Source of the DNA: Saprospiraceae bacterium UBA6168
GTDB lineage: Bacteria > Bacteroidota > Bacteroidia > Chitinophagales > Saprospiraceae
DNA length: 25,142 nucleotides
Direction: 5' to 3'
NCBI GenBank assembly: GCA_002435785.1
Contig: DIUC01000019.1
Location: forward strand, 33,724-58,865
Shown here: positions 1 through 8,075 of the stretch, piece by piece
Layout: every line of letters starts with the position of its first letter
Numbering within the stretch: position 1 is the first letter of the stretch
Notes under the pieces: generated by a model
Told to the model about the DNA's origin: nothing
What the model saw: only the letters and a program-made list of their open reading frames with translations
Database searches by the model: none
Program-made: the position numbers and the translations under genes

Positions 1-43
1 AATCATAAATCTTAAATCATGTAATCTGCAATCTTAAATCAAA
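1..43. repeat. Degenerate heptamer array downstream of purK
   Basis: Read on the minus strand, the first 43 bases are units starting with GATT: GATTTAA, GATTGCA, GATTACAT (8 nt), GATTTAA, GATTTAT and a partial GATT. The array begins a few bases past the purK stop codon and runs into the window edge. It shares the GATTNNN pattern with the array inside the PH-domain gene at 2183-2217. The repeat may explain why the assembly ends here. No coding function is seen. Confidence 0.6.
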
Positions 44-49
44 AACCAT

Positions 50-1198
50 TCATTCCGAAACCACTTTTATCAGCCCCTGCACTTTCCTCGCTTTGGCCTT
101 GGCCGCTTCGAGGGTTTCGGCGAGGACGGTGACGTGGCCCATCTTGCGATAGGGCTTGGTGTCCGCCTTCCCATAGAGGTGTATTTTCACGCCCTCCATC
201 GCCACGGCCTCCTCGAAACCTTCGTACCGAACGGGGCCGCTGTGGCCGGGTTCGCCGAGGAGGTTGACCATGACAGAAGCGGTTTTCATCTTCGTGCTTC
301 CCAGCGGCAGGTCGAGGATGCCCCGGAGGTGCTGCTCGAACTGCGAGGTGTAACAACTGTCAATCGTGTGGTGGCCGCTGTTGTGCGGTCGGGGTGCTAC
401 TTCGTTGATTAACAAGCGGTTGTCTTTTGTCAAAAACAACTCGACGGCCAGCAACCCACAGATACCAAAGGCAGCAATCGTGTCCATCGCCAGCTTTTCG
501 GCGGCCTGCTCAATGGCCGGGTCGAGGTCGGCGGGGCAAACGAGGAACTCCACGAGGTTGGCCACCGGGTTGAACTCCATCTCTACGGCAGGGAAGGCTT
601 TGACCTCACCCCGCTCGTTGCGGGCGACCACCACGGCGATTTCCACTTGGATGTCCACCAAGTCCTCCACGACGGAGGCATCGGGGAGCAACAGGGGCAA
701 GTCGGCGGCGGATTTTATCACGGCCACGCCCTTGCCATCATAGCCCGCCGTGCGGGATTTTTGCACAAAAGGATACGAAAGCTGCCCGGCTTGCAGGGCC
801 AATTTGATGGCCTCACCGTTTTCAAACAGTTGGAAATCGGAGGTGGGCAGGCCATTTTTCAAGTAAAATTCCTTCTGGAGTCCTTTGTCCTTGATGAGGT
901 TGAGTTGTGCGGGGGCGGGGTGGACTTTCACGCCTTCCGCTTCCAGCCGGAGGAGTGCCTCGGTGTTCACATGCTCGATTTCGATGGTGAGCACGTCCAC
1001 CTGTTTGCCGAAGGCATAGACATCGTCATAATTGTTGAAGTTGCCCTCGACAAAATGCGAGCAGACTGGGCCTGTCGGGAAACTGCGTGAGGCGTCGAGC
1101 GCCCAAGTCTCCACGTCCCAATTGTGAGCGGCGAGGGCGAACATCTTTCCCAATTGCCCGCCGCCGAGGATTCCTACTTTAGTTCGGGTTGTGTTCAT
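50..1198 (-). CDS. purK: N5-carboxyaminoimidazole ribonucleotide synthase (PurK)
   Basis: This 382-residue protein matches the ATP-grasp enzyme that carboxylates aminoimidazole ribonucleotide with ATP and bicarbonate in de novo purine synthesis in the cytosol. The N-terminus carries the nucleotide-fold motif VGILGGGQLGKM near residues 8-19. The central ATP-grasp region includes KSRTAGYDGKGV near 147-158, and the segment LLAVELFL...INEVAPRPHNSGH near 245-275 fits the metal/ATP site and the PurK signature. Length is normal for the family. The ATG at 1196-1198 is chosen because GGGQLG then sits at the expected distance. The gene lies 18 bp downstream of the PH-domain gene, so co-transcription is likely, but a -7 box (TACATTTG) directly before the ATG suggests its own promoter too. 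No purE is seen in the window. Confidence 0.95.
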   Translation of the reverse strand: MNTTRTKVGILGGGQLGKMFALAAHNWDVETWALDASRSFPTGPVCSHFVEGNFNNYDDVYAFGKQVDVLTIEIEHVNTEALLRLEAEGVKVHPAPAQLNLIKDKGLQKEFYLKNGLPTSDFQLFENGEAIKLALQAGQLSYPFVQKSRTAGYDGKGVAVIKSAADLPLLLPDASVVEDLVDIQVEIAVVVARNERGEVKAFPAVEMEFNPVANLVEFLVCPADLDPAIEQAAEKLAMDTIAAFGICGLLAVELFLTKDNRLLINEVAPRPHNSGHHTIDSCYTSQFEQHLRGILDLPLGSTKMKTASVMVNLLGEPGHSGPVRYEGFEEAVAMEGVKIHLYGKADTKPYRKMGHVTVLAETLEAAKAKARKVQGLIKVVSE

Positions 1199-1203
1199 GG
1201 GGG

Positions 1204-1211
1204 CAAATGTA
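1204..1211 (-). promoter_or_regulatory. -7 promoter box of purK (TACATTTG)
   Basis: On the minus strand TACATTTG matches the Bacteroidota -7 consensus TAnnTTTG exactly and ends five bases before the purK ATG. A transcript would start at or very near the start codon, so the mRNA would be leaderless or nearly so. I did not find a convincing TTTG -33 box. Confidence 0.45.
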
Positions 1212-1216
1212 ACGCC

Positions 1217-2746
1217 TCACATCCATTCCCGCTCATCAACCTCCACCTTATACAGCACAAAATCCTGCACTGCCGCCGCCTTGGGTACGGGGATATATGG
1301 TACTTGCACCGCACCCGCTGCCGTGTGGAACGTCAGTTGCGCAAGGCCATCCGCTTTGCTGAAAAAGCCCCGCCGGGTGCTCACCGATTGTATTTTGTGC
1401 CATTGGAGCAGTACGGATTTTCGTTGCAGGACGCCCCATTGCGCCAGCAAGCCCTGCTCGCTCACGTGCCAGTGCCAGGTACGTTGCCAGCGCCAAGCCA
1501 GCAGGGCCGCCACCAATAGCCAAGCCAGCCAAACGAGCGACCAACTGCCCATCCACGACTTCGTGATTTGCACCAAAATAAAGGCTGGCAAGGGGCCGAG
1601 CTTGAGGAAGCGCAGCCAAATATTGAACGGGGCGATACCGTGGCGCTCCCAAAACATGTCATTTTCTTCGGGGAAATAGGCTGTTCGCACCGCTGTCAAT
1701 TGCGGCTCGTAGCAGCCGGGCAAGCCCACCGACAGCTTGCCCGCCACTTGTACGCTGGCGGCTTGGGGTATTCTGACTTTAACCATGTTGAACAGGCGCA
1801 TGAGCGGGCTGCTGCTCCACTGCACGTACTGGATTTTGGTCAAAATGGCCGATACTTCCTGCCTCGTGAAAAGCCCGCTCACGATTTTGAAGCCCCGGTC
1901 GGTGCGCAAAAAACGCAGGTCAAAATACTGCAAGACCGTACGGCCCAGGGTTCCCAAAAACGAAACGAACAGCAAAAAGGGCACCCCTACCACTAGCCAT
2001 GACATCAGGTCAGAGCCGTCCGTGGTGCCGAGCCACCAGGTCATTTCCTTCTCAAAATCCAGTCCCAACGCCCGCTCCACGTCGTCGGCGAAGCTGATGA
2101 CGAACGCCATGAGGATGCCCGCCGTGCGCAGGTGGTTTTGGCTGGCGCCAATTTTTACGAGGTCGAGGGGGGAGAGGCGGAAGATTTCGGATTGGGGATT
2201 GCGGATTGCGGATTGGGGCGGTGCCTCAGCACTATTGCCTTGCCATTCTTCGCCCGTCAAGTTAGGCTGCCAACTGCCAACTTCTTTCTGCTGCCTCCCA
2301 ACCAATTCCCGCAGCAACTCGGCGTCGGGCTTGCTGAGTGCGTGCAGGCTGAATTCCTTGCCCGCCGAGCCTGCCGTGTCTATGTCCACGGCCACGACAT
2401 TGAAAAGCTGGTGGACGATGTTTTGGCGAAAATTAACGGTCTGGATTCGGTCGAGCGGGACGTTGATTTTGGATTTGCGGAACACGCCCTTTTCCAGCAC
2501 CAGTTCGCCGTCCTTTATGTAGAAGTAGAGGTTGAAATAGTTGAGCAGCGACATGGCCGACGTGAACAGTGCCAGCCCGATAAAGATGAAGGTGTAGGTG
2601 TCGAAACTGCTTTTCTTGTTGAAGACGAACACCAGGATGACCACCCAAAGCTGCCGCACCAGCATCTTGAGCACCCCGCCAAGTATGAAGAGGATGGCTG
2701 CCGACGACTGGCGGGTGGGCTGGGAGAAGGGTTGTGTTTCGGTCAT
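1217..2746 (-). CDS. PH domain-containing membrane protein (YdbT-like)
   Basis: This 509-residue protein has the YdbT-type layout of bacterial PH (bPH2) domains alternating with paired membrane helices. TM helices are near 22-42 and 54-76, a first PH-like segment near 77-150 (GELVLEKGVFRKSKINVPLDR), further helices near 205-270, a second PH segment containing RGFKIVSGLFTRQEVSAIL, a hydrophobic block containing LVWLAWLLVAALLAW, and a third PH segment with QGLLAQWGVLQRKSVLLQW. The repeated pattern of 'G-hh-xR...hxhxKIQ' is typical. The cellular role of the family is poorly defined. Around residues 177-189, the linker before FRLSPLDLVKIG contains QSAIRNPQSEI, encoded by a heptamer repeat array that looks like inserted intergenic DNA kept in frame. 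The start at 2744-2746 follows a -7 box. Confidence 0.82.
   Translation of the reverse strand: MTETQPFSQPTRQSSAAILFILGGVLKMLVRQLWVVILVFVFNKKSSFDTYTFIFIGLALFTSAMSLLNYFNLYFYIKDGELVLEKGVFRKSKINVPLDRIQTVNFRQNIVHQLFNVVAVDIDTAGSAGKEFSLHALSKPDAELLRELVGRQQKEVGSWQPNLTGEEWQGNSAEAPPQSAIRNPQSEIFRLSPLDLVKIGASQNHLRTAGILMAFVISFADDVERALGLDFEKEMTWWLGTTDGSDLMSWLVVGVPFLLFVSFLGTLGRTVLQYFDLRFLRTDRGFKIVSGLFTRQEVSAILTKIQYVQWSSSPLMRLFNMVKVRIPQAASVQVAGKLSVGLPGCYEPQLTAVRTAYFPEENDMFWERHGIAPFNIWLRFLKLGPLPAFILVQITKSWMGSWSLVWLAWLLVAALLAWRWQRTWHWHVSEQGLLAQWGVLQRKSVLLQWHKIQSVSTRRGFFSKADGLAQLTFHTAAGAVQVPYIPVPKAAAVQDFVLYKVEVDEREWM
2183..2217. repeat. In-frame heptamer array inside the PH-domain gene
   Basis: Five consecutive 7-bp units read on the plus strand: GATTTCG, GATTGGG, GATTGCG, GATTGCG, GATTGGG. 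Because 35 bp is not a multiple of three, the frame is set together with the flanking bases; the gene stays open and encodes the peptide QSAIRNPQSEI. The unit resembles the GATTNNN units at 1-43. The array falls between two predicted domains, where an insertion would be tolerated. Confidence 0.75.
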
Positions 2747-2750
2747 GCGG

Positions 2751-2758
2751 CAAATATA
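2751..2758 (-). promoter_or_regulatory. -7 promoter box of the PH-domain gene (TATATTTG)
   Basis: On the minus strand TATATTTG matches TAnnTTTG and is followed by CCGC and then the ATG at 2744-2746. As at purK, this implies a leaderless or nearly leaderless transcript. It also suggests that the PH-purK pair is a separate transcription unit from the upstream glucan operon. No clear -33 TTTG was found. Confidence 0.45.
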
Positions 2759-2834
2759 GGATTCTCGCTCTTAGGTTTTGACACACCCTCCTTCTTCAAT
2801 CCCAACGCATCAATCTCCTGCTCCCGTATTTGCG

Positions 2835-3719
2835 TTAAAACTTTAGGTTTTGGTGCATATCCCACAACCCCCAATGTGCGCCCACATCGCCCTCTGGCCC
2901 CACCTTCCAAGACTCATCGAAGGAGGAGAAATAGAACATCTCGATACCCTCCGCCTTTGACCACTGCTGGGCATTGATGAAGTATTTCATAAAATTATCA
3001 GCGGACGGTTCAGCGCCATCCAGGTTTTTTCCTTGGCTCGGCCAGCCGGTCTCGGTGATGATTACTTTTTTGCCATTGGCGGCCTGCACGGCCTGCTGGT
3101 ACATCTGTTTCATATAGACCAATGAGTAATCAATATGGCAACTCTCCCAAAAGGGATAGCAATTGGCCAAAATGACATCGCATGCCTCGGTGATTTTTGG
3201 GCAATCGGTGAACTCGTAATAGGCATCCACATAGCCGACTGTTACCTCCGGGATGGCATTTTTCACACGTTTGATATATTCCAAGAGTTGCTCCTCGCTC
3301 AGGTCTTTCCGGTAGAGCACTTCGTTGCCCACGGCTGCAATGTCCACGTAACCTTCTTTGGCCAATTGTATCAGGCCGGTTATTTCCTGTTCGTTCAACG
3401 CTTCGTCTTTTCCCAACCAAGCGCCAACCAAAGTTTTTAGCCCGAACTCACGGGCCACTTTAGGCACCAGTTCGTTGCCTTCGATACAGGAAAATGAGCG
3501 TACCCATTTGGTGTAGGGGGCAATGGTTTTCATCCGTCGCCGTATCTGTTCCACCGTTAAAACATCGCCTGGTTGTTGCCCCTCTTCATAAGCGCTGTAA
3601 CAGAGGCCGTGCATGCCATTTTCCATTGTTTGCTGGAAAAGGCTTTGCAACTGTTCGGGCGATTTGCCGGAATGGTCTATTCCCGAGAGGATTAAATGTT
3701 TTCCTGGTCTTAATGACAT
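2835..3719 (-). CDS. GH17-family beta-1,3-glucan hydrolase, predicted cytoplasmic
   Basis: This 294-residue protein has the two GH17 catalytic signatures on a short (beta/alpha)8 barrel: AVGNEVLY with the acid/base Glu133, and IITETGWPS with the nucleophile Glu223. A late YFSSFDESWK segment also fits GH17. GH17 enzymes hydrolyse beta-1,3-glucans or transfer glucan units. The N-terminus (MSLRPGKHLILSGIDHSGKS) has no signal peptide or lipobox, so the protein should stay in the cytosol, unlike the GH17 lipoprotein at 6779-8074. It is the last gene of the glucan operon, 83 bp after the symporter gene. A job on imported laminari-oligosaccharides, hydrolysing or rearranging them beside the phosphorylase, is an inference. 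Exact specificity cannot be read from the sequence. Confidence 0.8.
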   Translation of the reverse strand: MSLRPGKHLILSGIDHSGKSPEQLQSLFQQTMENGMHGLCYSAYEEGQQPGDVLTVEQIRRRMKTIAPYTKWVRSFSCIEGNELVPKVAREFGLKTLVGAWLGKDEALNEQEITGLIQLAKEGYVDIAAVGNEVLYRKDLSEEQLLEYIKRVKNAIPEVTVGYVDAYYEFTDCPKITEACDVILANCYPFWESCHIDYSLVYMKQMYQQAVQAANGKKVIITETGWPSQGKNLDGAEPSADNFMKYFINAQQWSKAEGIEMFYFSSFDESWKVGPEGDVGAHWGLWDMHQNLKF

Positions 3720-3746
3720 AGCATATTCGTTTTAAAGTTTGAAAGC

Positions 3747-3782
3747 CATTTCAAATGATGAAATGAATTTTTGTTTTTCATC
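3747..3782. promoter_or_regulatory. Overlapping inverted repeats between symporter and GH17 genes
   Basis: The AT-rich 83-bp gap holds two mutually exclusive hairpins. One is CATTTCA (3747-3753) with TGAAATG (3759-3765). The other is GATGAAA (3757-3763) with TTTCATC (3776-3782). They could act in mRNA processing or as an operator. They lack a GC-rich stem followed by a U-tract, so an intrinsic terminator is not supported. I found no TAnnTTTG promoter for the downstream GH17 gene here. Confidence 0.3.
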
Positions 3783-3802
3783 TCATTTTCATTGGATGAA
3801 TT

Positions 3803-5242
3803 TTATTTGGCTGCATTTTTCTGGTCAATGGCTGCCCGTATTTCAAGCGCCCGCTCTTCGGTGACATCATAATTGCGCATCACATACATCGCAATAAGAG
3901 TACCTACTATGGGAAGTCCAGAAAAGAAAGCACGCAGTCCGGTGATAGCACCTTCCTGATCAACCCCCGGAACCCCTTCTTTAAACCCAACTATGGATAT
4001 AATAACGCCACTTAAACCTCCAGCAATAGCAAAACCGAACTTGACCATCCACCAATATATAGCACCAAAAATACCTTCTCGCCGCTTACCGGTATTCAAT
4101 TCGTCCAAATCAATAACATCGGAAGTCATGGACATCATTAGCGTAAAAAGACTTCCTATTCCAAATGCAAAGAAAGGTAGGGCAAAGATGAACATATAGG
4201 GTTTTCCGGGAATAATGAGAAACCAAAGCATGATGTAACCAATAATGGAAATTCCCTGCGACCAAAGGAAGGCTTTTTTCTTTCCTAATTTGCGAGATAG
4301 CCAAGTAACAGTGGGAATGACGATAAACGTAGTGGATAGTGCACCTAAACTACCGAAAAGCGTTGGCCAAAAACCTGCATTGGCGGCGGCTGCATCTCCA
4401 TTGAATAAATGGTAAACAATCACAAAGAAGGTGAATGTTGCTACGGTGTTAAAGGCATTAAAAATAAAAAAGGTAGCGATACATAGTTTTCTGAAAGGTT
4501 CAATCTTAAGTGCTTCCCTAAAACCTTGGATGATTTCATTAAAACTTCCACCAATGTTTTTCAGGGTCAATTCCGAATACTTTTCGTTTAATGTGGATTT
4601 GCCTTTTATAAATATGGCCGGTATGATGGCAATGAGCATCAAGATGATACCTGTCCAAACGGCCAGAGTTCTTGTGGCACTTTCCGCAGTTGGGAACCAT
4701 CCATCCGGGCCGTTATCGTACATGATTACCCAGAACCAAGGCGCTATGACCCAAGCCCATTGGCCTATCCACTGGGCAATGGCCATGATATTGGTGCGCT
4801 CATGGAAATCATCGCTCATTTCATATCCCATGGCCACATAAGGTACACTAAATATGGTAAGCCCTAAATAAAACATAAAAGACCAGAACATGAAATATAA
4901 GAAGTTATAATTTACCCCACTCTCTTTATATAATTGCCACATGATCACAAAGGATATCCCCATGAGAATAGCACCAATGAAAACATACTGCCTGCGCCTG
5001 CCCCATTTGGATTTGGTGTTATCCGAGATGAAACCCATAATGGGGTCAGTGAAGGCATCAAAAATTCTTGGGAAGAAGTAAATAACTCCCCACATCCAAC
5101 CCGGGAAACCTAAATTTTGTACCAATACCACCATGAATATTCCCAAGGCAGCAGGGAACATTTGATTGGCGAGCATGCCAAATCCGAAGGCAACTTTTTG
5201 CCCGAAAGGAACCTTGTGTGCGGCTGTTCTTGAATTGCTCAT
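3803..5242 (-). CDS. GPH-family (glycoside-pentoside-hexuronide) cation symporter, MFS type
   Basis: This 479-residue protein has about 12 hydrophobic helices. Its N-terminus (KVAFGFGMLANQMFPAALGIF) and the cytosolic-loop signature RIFDAFTDPIMGFISDNT...WGRRRQ (about residues 59-85, Asp62 and Asp67 conserved) are typical of GPH symporters, which import glycosides with H+ or Na+ across the inner membrane. It sits inside a beta-glucan operon, five bases before the GH30 stop codon on the other side, so laminari-oligosaccharides or gentiobiose-like sugars are the likely cargo (inference). The gene is clearly AT-richer than its neighbours: the line 4861-4920 is only 30% G+C. This suggests a different origin or different codon constraints. 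No SusC/SusD genes accompany it. Confidence 0.88.
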   Translation of the reverse strand: MSNSRTAAHKVPFGQKVAFGFGMLANQMFPAALGIFMVVLVQNLGFPGWMWGVIYFFPRIFDAFTDPIMGFISDNTKSKWGRRRQYVFIGAILMGISFVIMWQLYKESGVNYNFLYFMFWSFMFYLGLTIFSVPYVAMGYEMSDDFHERTNIMAIAQWIGQWAWVIAPWFWVIMYDNGPDGWFPTAESATRTLAVWTGIILMLIAIIPAIFIKGKSTLNEKYSELTLKNIGGSFNEIIQGFREALKIEPFRKLCIATFFIFNAFNTVATFTFFVIVYHLFNGDAAAANAGFWPTLFGSLGALSTTFIVIPTVTWLSRKLGKKKAFLWSQGISIIGYIMLWFLIIPGKPYMFIFALPFFAFGIGSLFTLMMSMTSDVIDLDELNTGKRREGIFGAIYWWMVKFGFAIAGGLSGVIISIVGFKEGVPGVDQEGAITGLRAFFSGLPIVGTLIAMYVMRNYDVTEERALEIRAAIDQKNAAK

Positions 5243-5247
5243 TGTTG

Positions 5248-6765
5248 TTAGTTGTTTCGTTTGTTGATTAATATGGTTTGAATTGCTTTGTCGCTGATTT
5301 TCAATTGGGTGGATTTTTCGCCAAGCGAAATCGTCATTTGCTTTTCTTTTTCTGTGGGATTAAAAACCACCACCGCAATAGAACCATCGGGGTTTTGAGC
5401 GGCTGTCACCATTATTTCTGTATCCGGATTTTCAAAACCAATCCGCTGTGCGCCCGGCCTGATATATTTACTGAAATGCGATAGCGTGTAAAAAATGGGC
5501 GTAAAATATACTTCATCCTTTTCCGGGTCAACGATGACGGGGGCGGTACACCAGTTTTTGAACCAATTGGGGCCGCCCTGCTTGTCCAGCACCATGTTCC
5601 AATCCACCCAGCCGTCCACCCAATTGTTCAGGCAGCCGATGATGTCCCCCGCATAGCGGTTGACCGGAGCGTATTTTGGGTGCAAATGTTTGTCCGCTTC
5701 CGGTGCCCAGTCCCAGCCCCAGTCGGTGGCTTCCTTGCTCCAATACCAGGTATCGTCCTGCCATTTGGGTACTTCGGCATCCACGCAGGCCTCCGATTGA
5801 ATCAGATGTTTGCTGGGGGCTTTGTTGTGCGCATATTGCAATGCATCGGGAAACACTTCAAAAGTACTGGCATACCAATGGATGGCCGTGCCAGCGAAAT
5901 ATTTTGTGGAGGCTTCATCCCGGTACATCACGTCCACCCATTCCTTTAGGTGCTCCCGGTTTTGGTCATAGCCCAAAATCTTAATATGGCCTTTGCCGTC
6001 TGCCTCTAATTTTGGGCCTAAATGGTTTTGCACAAACGTCGTCATTTCCTCCGGGGTATAGTGCATGCTCTCCCAGTTGTTGCCATTGCCCAACGGCTCG
6101 TTCTCGACGGTGAAGCCCCATATATCAATCCCTTCCGCTTTATATGCGTCAATATATTTTGAAAAAAATAAGGCCCATGTGTCGTAATATTCCGGCATTA
6201 ATTTTCCGCCTACCCATTTCTTATTGTCCTTCATCCAAGGCGGGGCTGTCCAGGGAGAGGAAATGATTTTAAAGCCGTCTTTGGAAATGGCCATTGCATC
6301 CTTAATCATGGGGATAATATCGTCCCGGTCTTCTTCGATGGAAAAACTATTCAATAATGTGTCGCCTTCCACGGGAGCATAGCTGTATTGACTCAAAGAA
6401 AAATCGCAGGAGTTGATATGGGTGCGGGTAAGGGAGTAGCGTGCGCCATTCTCCCCAAAATAGGCTTCCAAAATCTTGTTTCGGTTTTCCTTTCCCAACC
6501 TGTTCAACAGCGAGGCCGATGACTCCGTAAACGAACCCCCGAACCCCGTGATGGTCTGGAATTTTTCATCTGGCAATAGCTTGATGGCCACGGCCACGGC
6601 GGCGTCACCAGCGGGGAACTCCGTTAATCGCTGGAGCATGTTGCCACTTGCGGAAGTTTCAAATACTTCCACGTCCAATTCCTTATCCATTGTAGTACAA
6701 GCACTGAGCATGGCAATCAGATAAAATATAAACCCGTTTTTTATTAAAGCGGTCATGTTGAACAT
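5248..6765 (-). CDS. GH30-family beta-glucosidase/beta-1,6-glucanase lipoprotein
   Basis: This 505-residue protein is counted from the ATG at 6763-6765. The longer reading from 6855 would overlap the upstream gene by 77 bp and put 30 unlike residues before the signal peptide. A second ATG at 6754-6756 is also possible. The signal ends in a clean lipobox, LSAC (Cys23), so it is a lipoprotein; there is no strongly acidic run right after Cys. FQTITGFGGSFTESSA is the GH30 N-terminal motif, TVENEP gives the acid/base Glu223 and IQSEACVD the nucleophile Glu325. A C-terminal beta-sandwich carries IAVVVFNPTEKE. Family members cleave beta-1,6-glucosyl linkages; in marine laminarin degraders GH30 removes the beta-1,6 side chains. 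Only 13 bp separate it from the preceding GH17 gene. Confidence 0.88.
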   Translation of the reverse strand: MFNMTALIKNGFIFYLIAMLSACTTMDKELDVEVFETSASGNMLQRLTEFPAGDAAVAVAIKLLPDEKFQTITGFGGSFTESSASLLNRLGKENRNKILEAYFGENGARYSLTRTHINSCDFSLSQYSYAPVEGDTLLNSFSIEEDRDDIIPMIKDAMAISKDGFKIISSPWTAPPWMKDNKKWVGGKLMPEYYDTWALFFSKYIDAYKAEGIDIWGFTVENEPLGNGNNWESMHYTPEEMTTFVQNHLGPKLEADGKGHIKILGYDQNREHLKEWVDVMYRDEASTKYFAGTAIHWYASTFEVFPDALQYAHNKAPSKHLIQSEACVDAEVPKWQDDTWYWSKEATDWGWDWAPEADKHLHPKYAPVNRYAGDIIGCLNNWVDGWVDWNMVLDKQGGPNWFKNWCTAPVIVDPEKDEVYFTPIFYTLSHFSKYIRPGAQRIGFENPDTEIMVTAAQNPDGSIAVVVFNPTEKEKQMTISLGEKSTQLKISDKAIQTILINKRNN

Positions 6766-6778
6766 TTTAAGCGAATAA

Positions 6779-8074
6779 TCATTTTTCTCCTGCCTTCCCC
6801 TGTTTTGCTGGAGGAAGTGGCACCTTTTGGAGCAATGCCGCTTTGTTTCCGCCATAAGTTTTTACAATGGGATTTCCGCTCCTGGTCAGTCCTTTAAAAA
6901 TGCCCTTGTCCACCAAATCCCATATCGCATATTTAGCTTGGCCATCAATGGTGAACAATCCAAAATGGTTTTCCGAGCCTCCGGGATTTGCGGCGTCCTT
7001 CCATATCTCATCAAAAGCCTCGAAGTAAAAGCAGGCGATGCCTTCCCGGTTGGTCCATTCCCGCATCATTTGATAATACAAGCCTTCTTTGTATTCGTCC
7101 GTAGCTTTTGAGCCATCCGCCCCGTAGTGCCCGTTGCAGGAGCTGGCCCAACCCGTTTCACCGATATGAATTGGTTTTTCAATGCCCAATCCTTTCATGT
7201 ATTTGGCTACGCTTTGGTATTGTGCGACGGAATAGTCCCTGGCACGGGTCATGGCAGCGGCAATCTTGGCGGTATCGGTGAGTGTTTCCTCCCCCTCGAA
7301 ATTGCCCCAAAAATCAGGGTTGTAATGGGTGTCGTGCATGGGATAGGTATGCATGGACACATAATCAACGGCTTTTATCAACTTGGTTAAATCTTCGACA
7401 TGGTACTCGTCACCACCACCACCCCATGAGGCGAAATTATCGGAGCTGGTAATCCAGATGTCTTTGGGCAATTTCCCTGTTTTCTTTAGCTCTTGCAGTT
7501 GGTTGACATATTTTAAGATCACCCAAGGCTGCACGAAATAACTGGCGGCCCATTTCACCATTGCCTCATTGCCAACGGCTATGATTTTTACGATGTCAGG
7601 GTATTGGTTGGTCATATCCACCGCCCTTTGAATTTCGGCGGAGTTGGCTTCTGCATCTTCCTCATCATGGTGGGGGTGATTTGTCCAAGCCTTTTTGCAA
7701 TCAATCCATGCACCCAGCATGACATACATTTCAAAATTGGGGTCTTGCTGCTTTAATTCATGAATAGCCTTTAATAGGTTGGAGGCTTCTGCTAACTTAG
7801 TGTTGTAAGTCCGTAGCACTTTGATATTCATGGCAGCGAGGATTTTTAGGTCCTCTTTTAGTTGCTCCACCGTCGGCTGTATGTCACGGCTGTTTTCCCG
7901 ATAGCCACCGTAAGAAATGGCCAAATATTTTGGGTTGCCCAATATGTCCTTTGCTGTCAATGCTTTTTTATTTAATGGTCGTGGTTGTTGATGCCGCCCC
8001 ATGCCTGTGCCACATGCAACATTGAATATCAATGCCAACACAATTGCCCAAGTTTGCCATAGTTTTGTTTTCAT
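6779..8074 (-). CDS. GH17-family beta-1,3-glucanase lipoprotein
   Basis: This 431-residue protein has a signal peptide ending at NVAC (Cys21), followed by CGTGMGRHQ without acidic residues. It is therefore probably a lipoprotein facing the periplasm rather than the surface (inference). GH17 hallmarks are present: IIAVGNEAM with the acid/base Glu170 and IHIGETGWASS with the nucleophile Glu306, plus YFEAFDEIWKDA late in the barrel. The protein is longer than the cytosolic GH17 at 2835-3719, with extra loops (for example DCKKAWTNHPHHDEEDAEAN) that may shape the cleft. It should act on beta-1,3-glucan chains or oligosaccharides. The gene starts one base after the phosphorylase stop codon and is tightly packed with GH30 downstream, so translational coupling is plausible. 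Confidence 0.87.
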   Translation of the reverse strand: MKTKLWQTWAIVLALIFNVACGTGMGRHQQPRPLNKKALTAKDILGNPKYLAISYGGYRENSRDIQPTVEQLKEDLKILAAMNIKVLRTYNTKLAEASNLLKAIHELKQQDPNFEMYVMLGAWIDCKKAWTNHPHHDEEDAEANSAEIQRAVDMTNQYPDIVKIIAVGNEAMVKWAASYFVQPWVILKYVNQLQELKKTGKLPKDIWITSSDNFASWGGGGDEYHVEDLTKLIKAVDYVSMHTYPMHDTHYNPDFWGNFEGEETLTDTAKIAAAMTRARDYSVAQYQSVAKYMKGLGIEKPIHIGETGWASSCNGHYGADGSKATDEYKEGLYYQMMREWTNREGIACFYFEAFDEIWKDAANPGGSENHFGLFTIDGQAKYAIWDLVDKGIFKGLTRSGNPIVKTYGGNKAALLQKVPLPPAKQGKAGEK

Positions 8075-8075
8075 G

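Noticed and set aside
2132..2977. Plus-strand open frame (281 codons) crossing the PH-domain gene and the next gap
   Set aside because: It spans two minus-strand features, and its sequence is low in coherent motifs.
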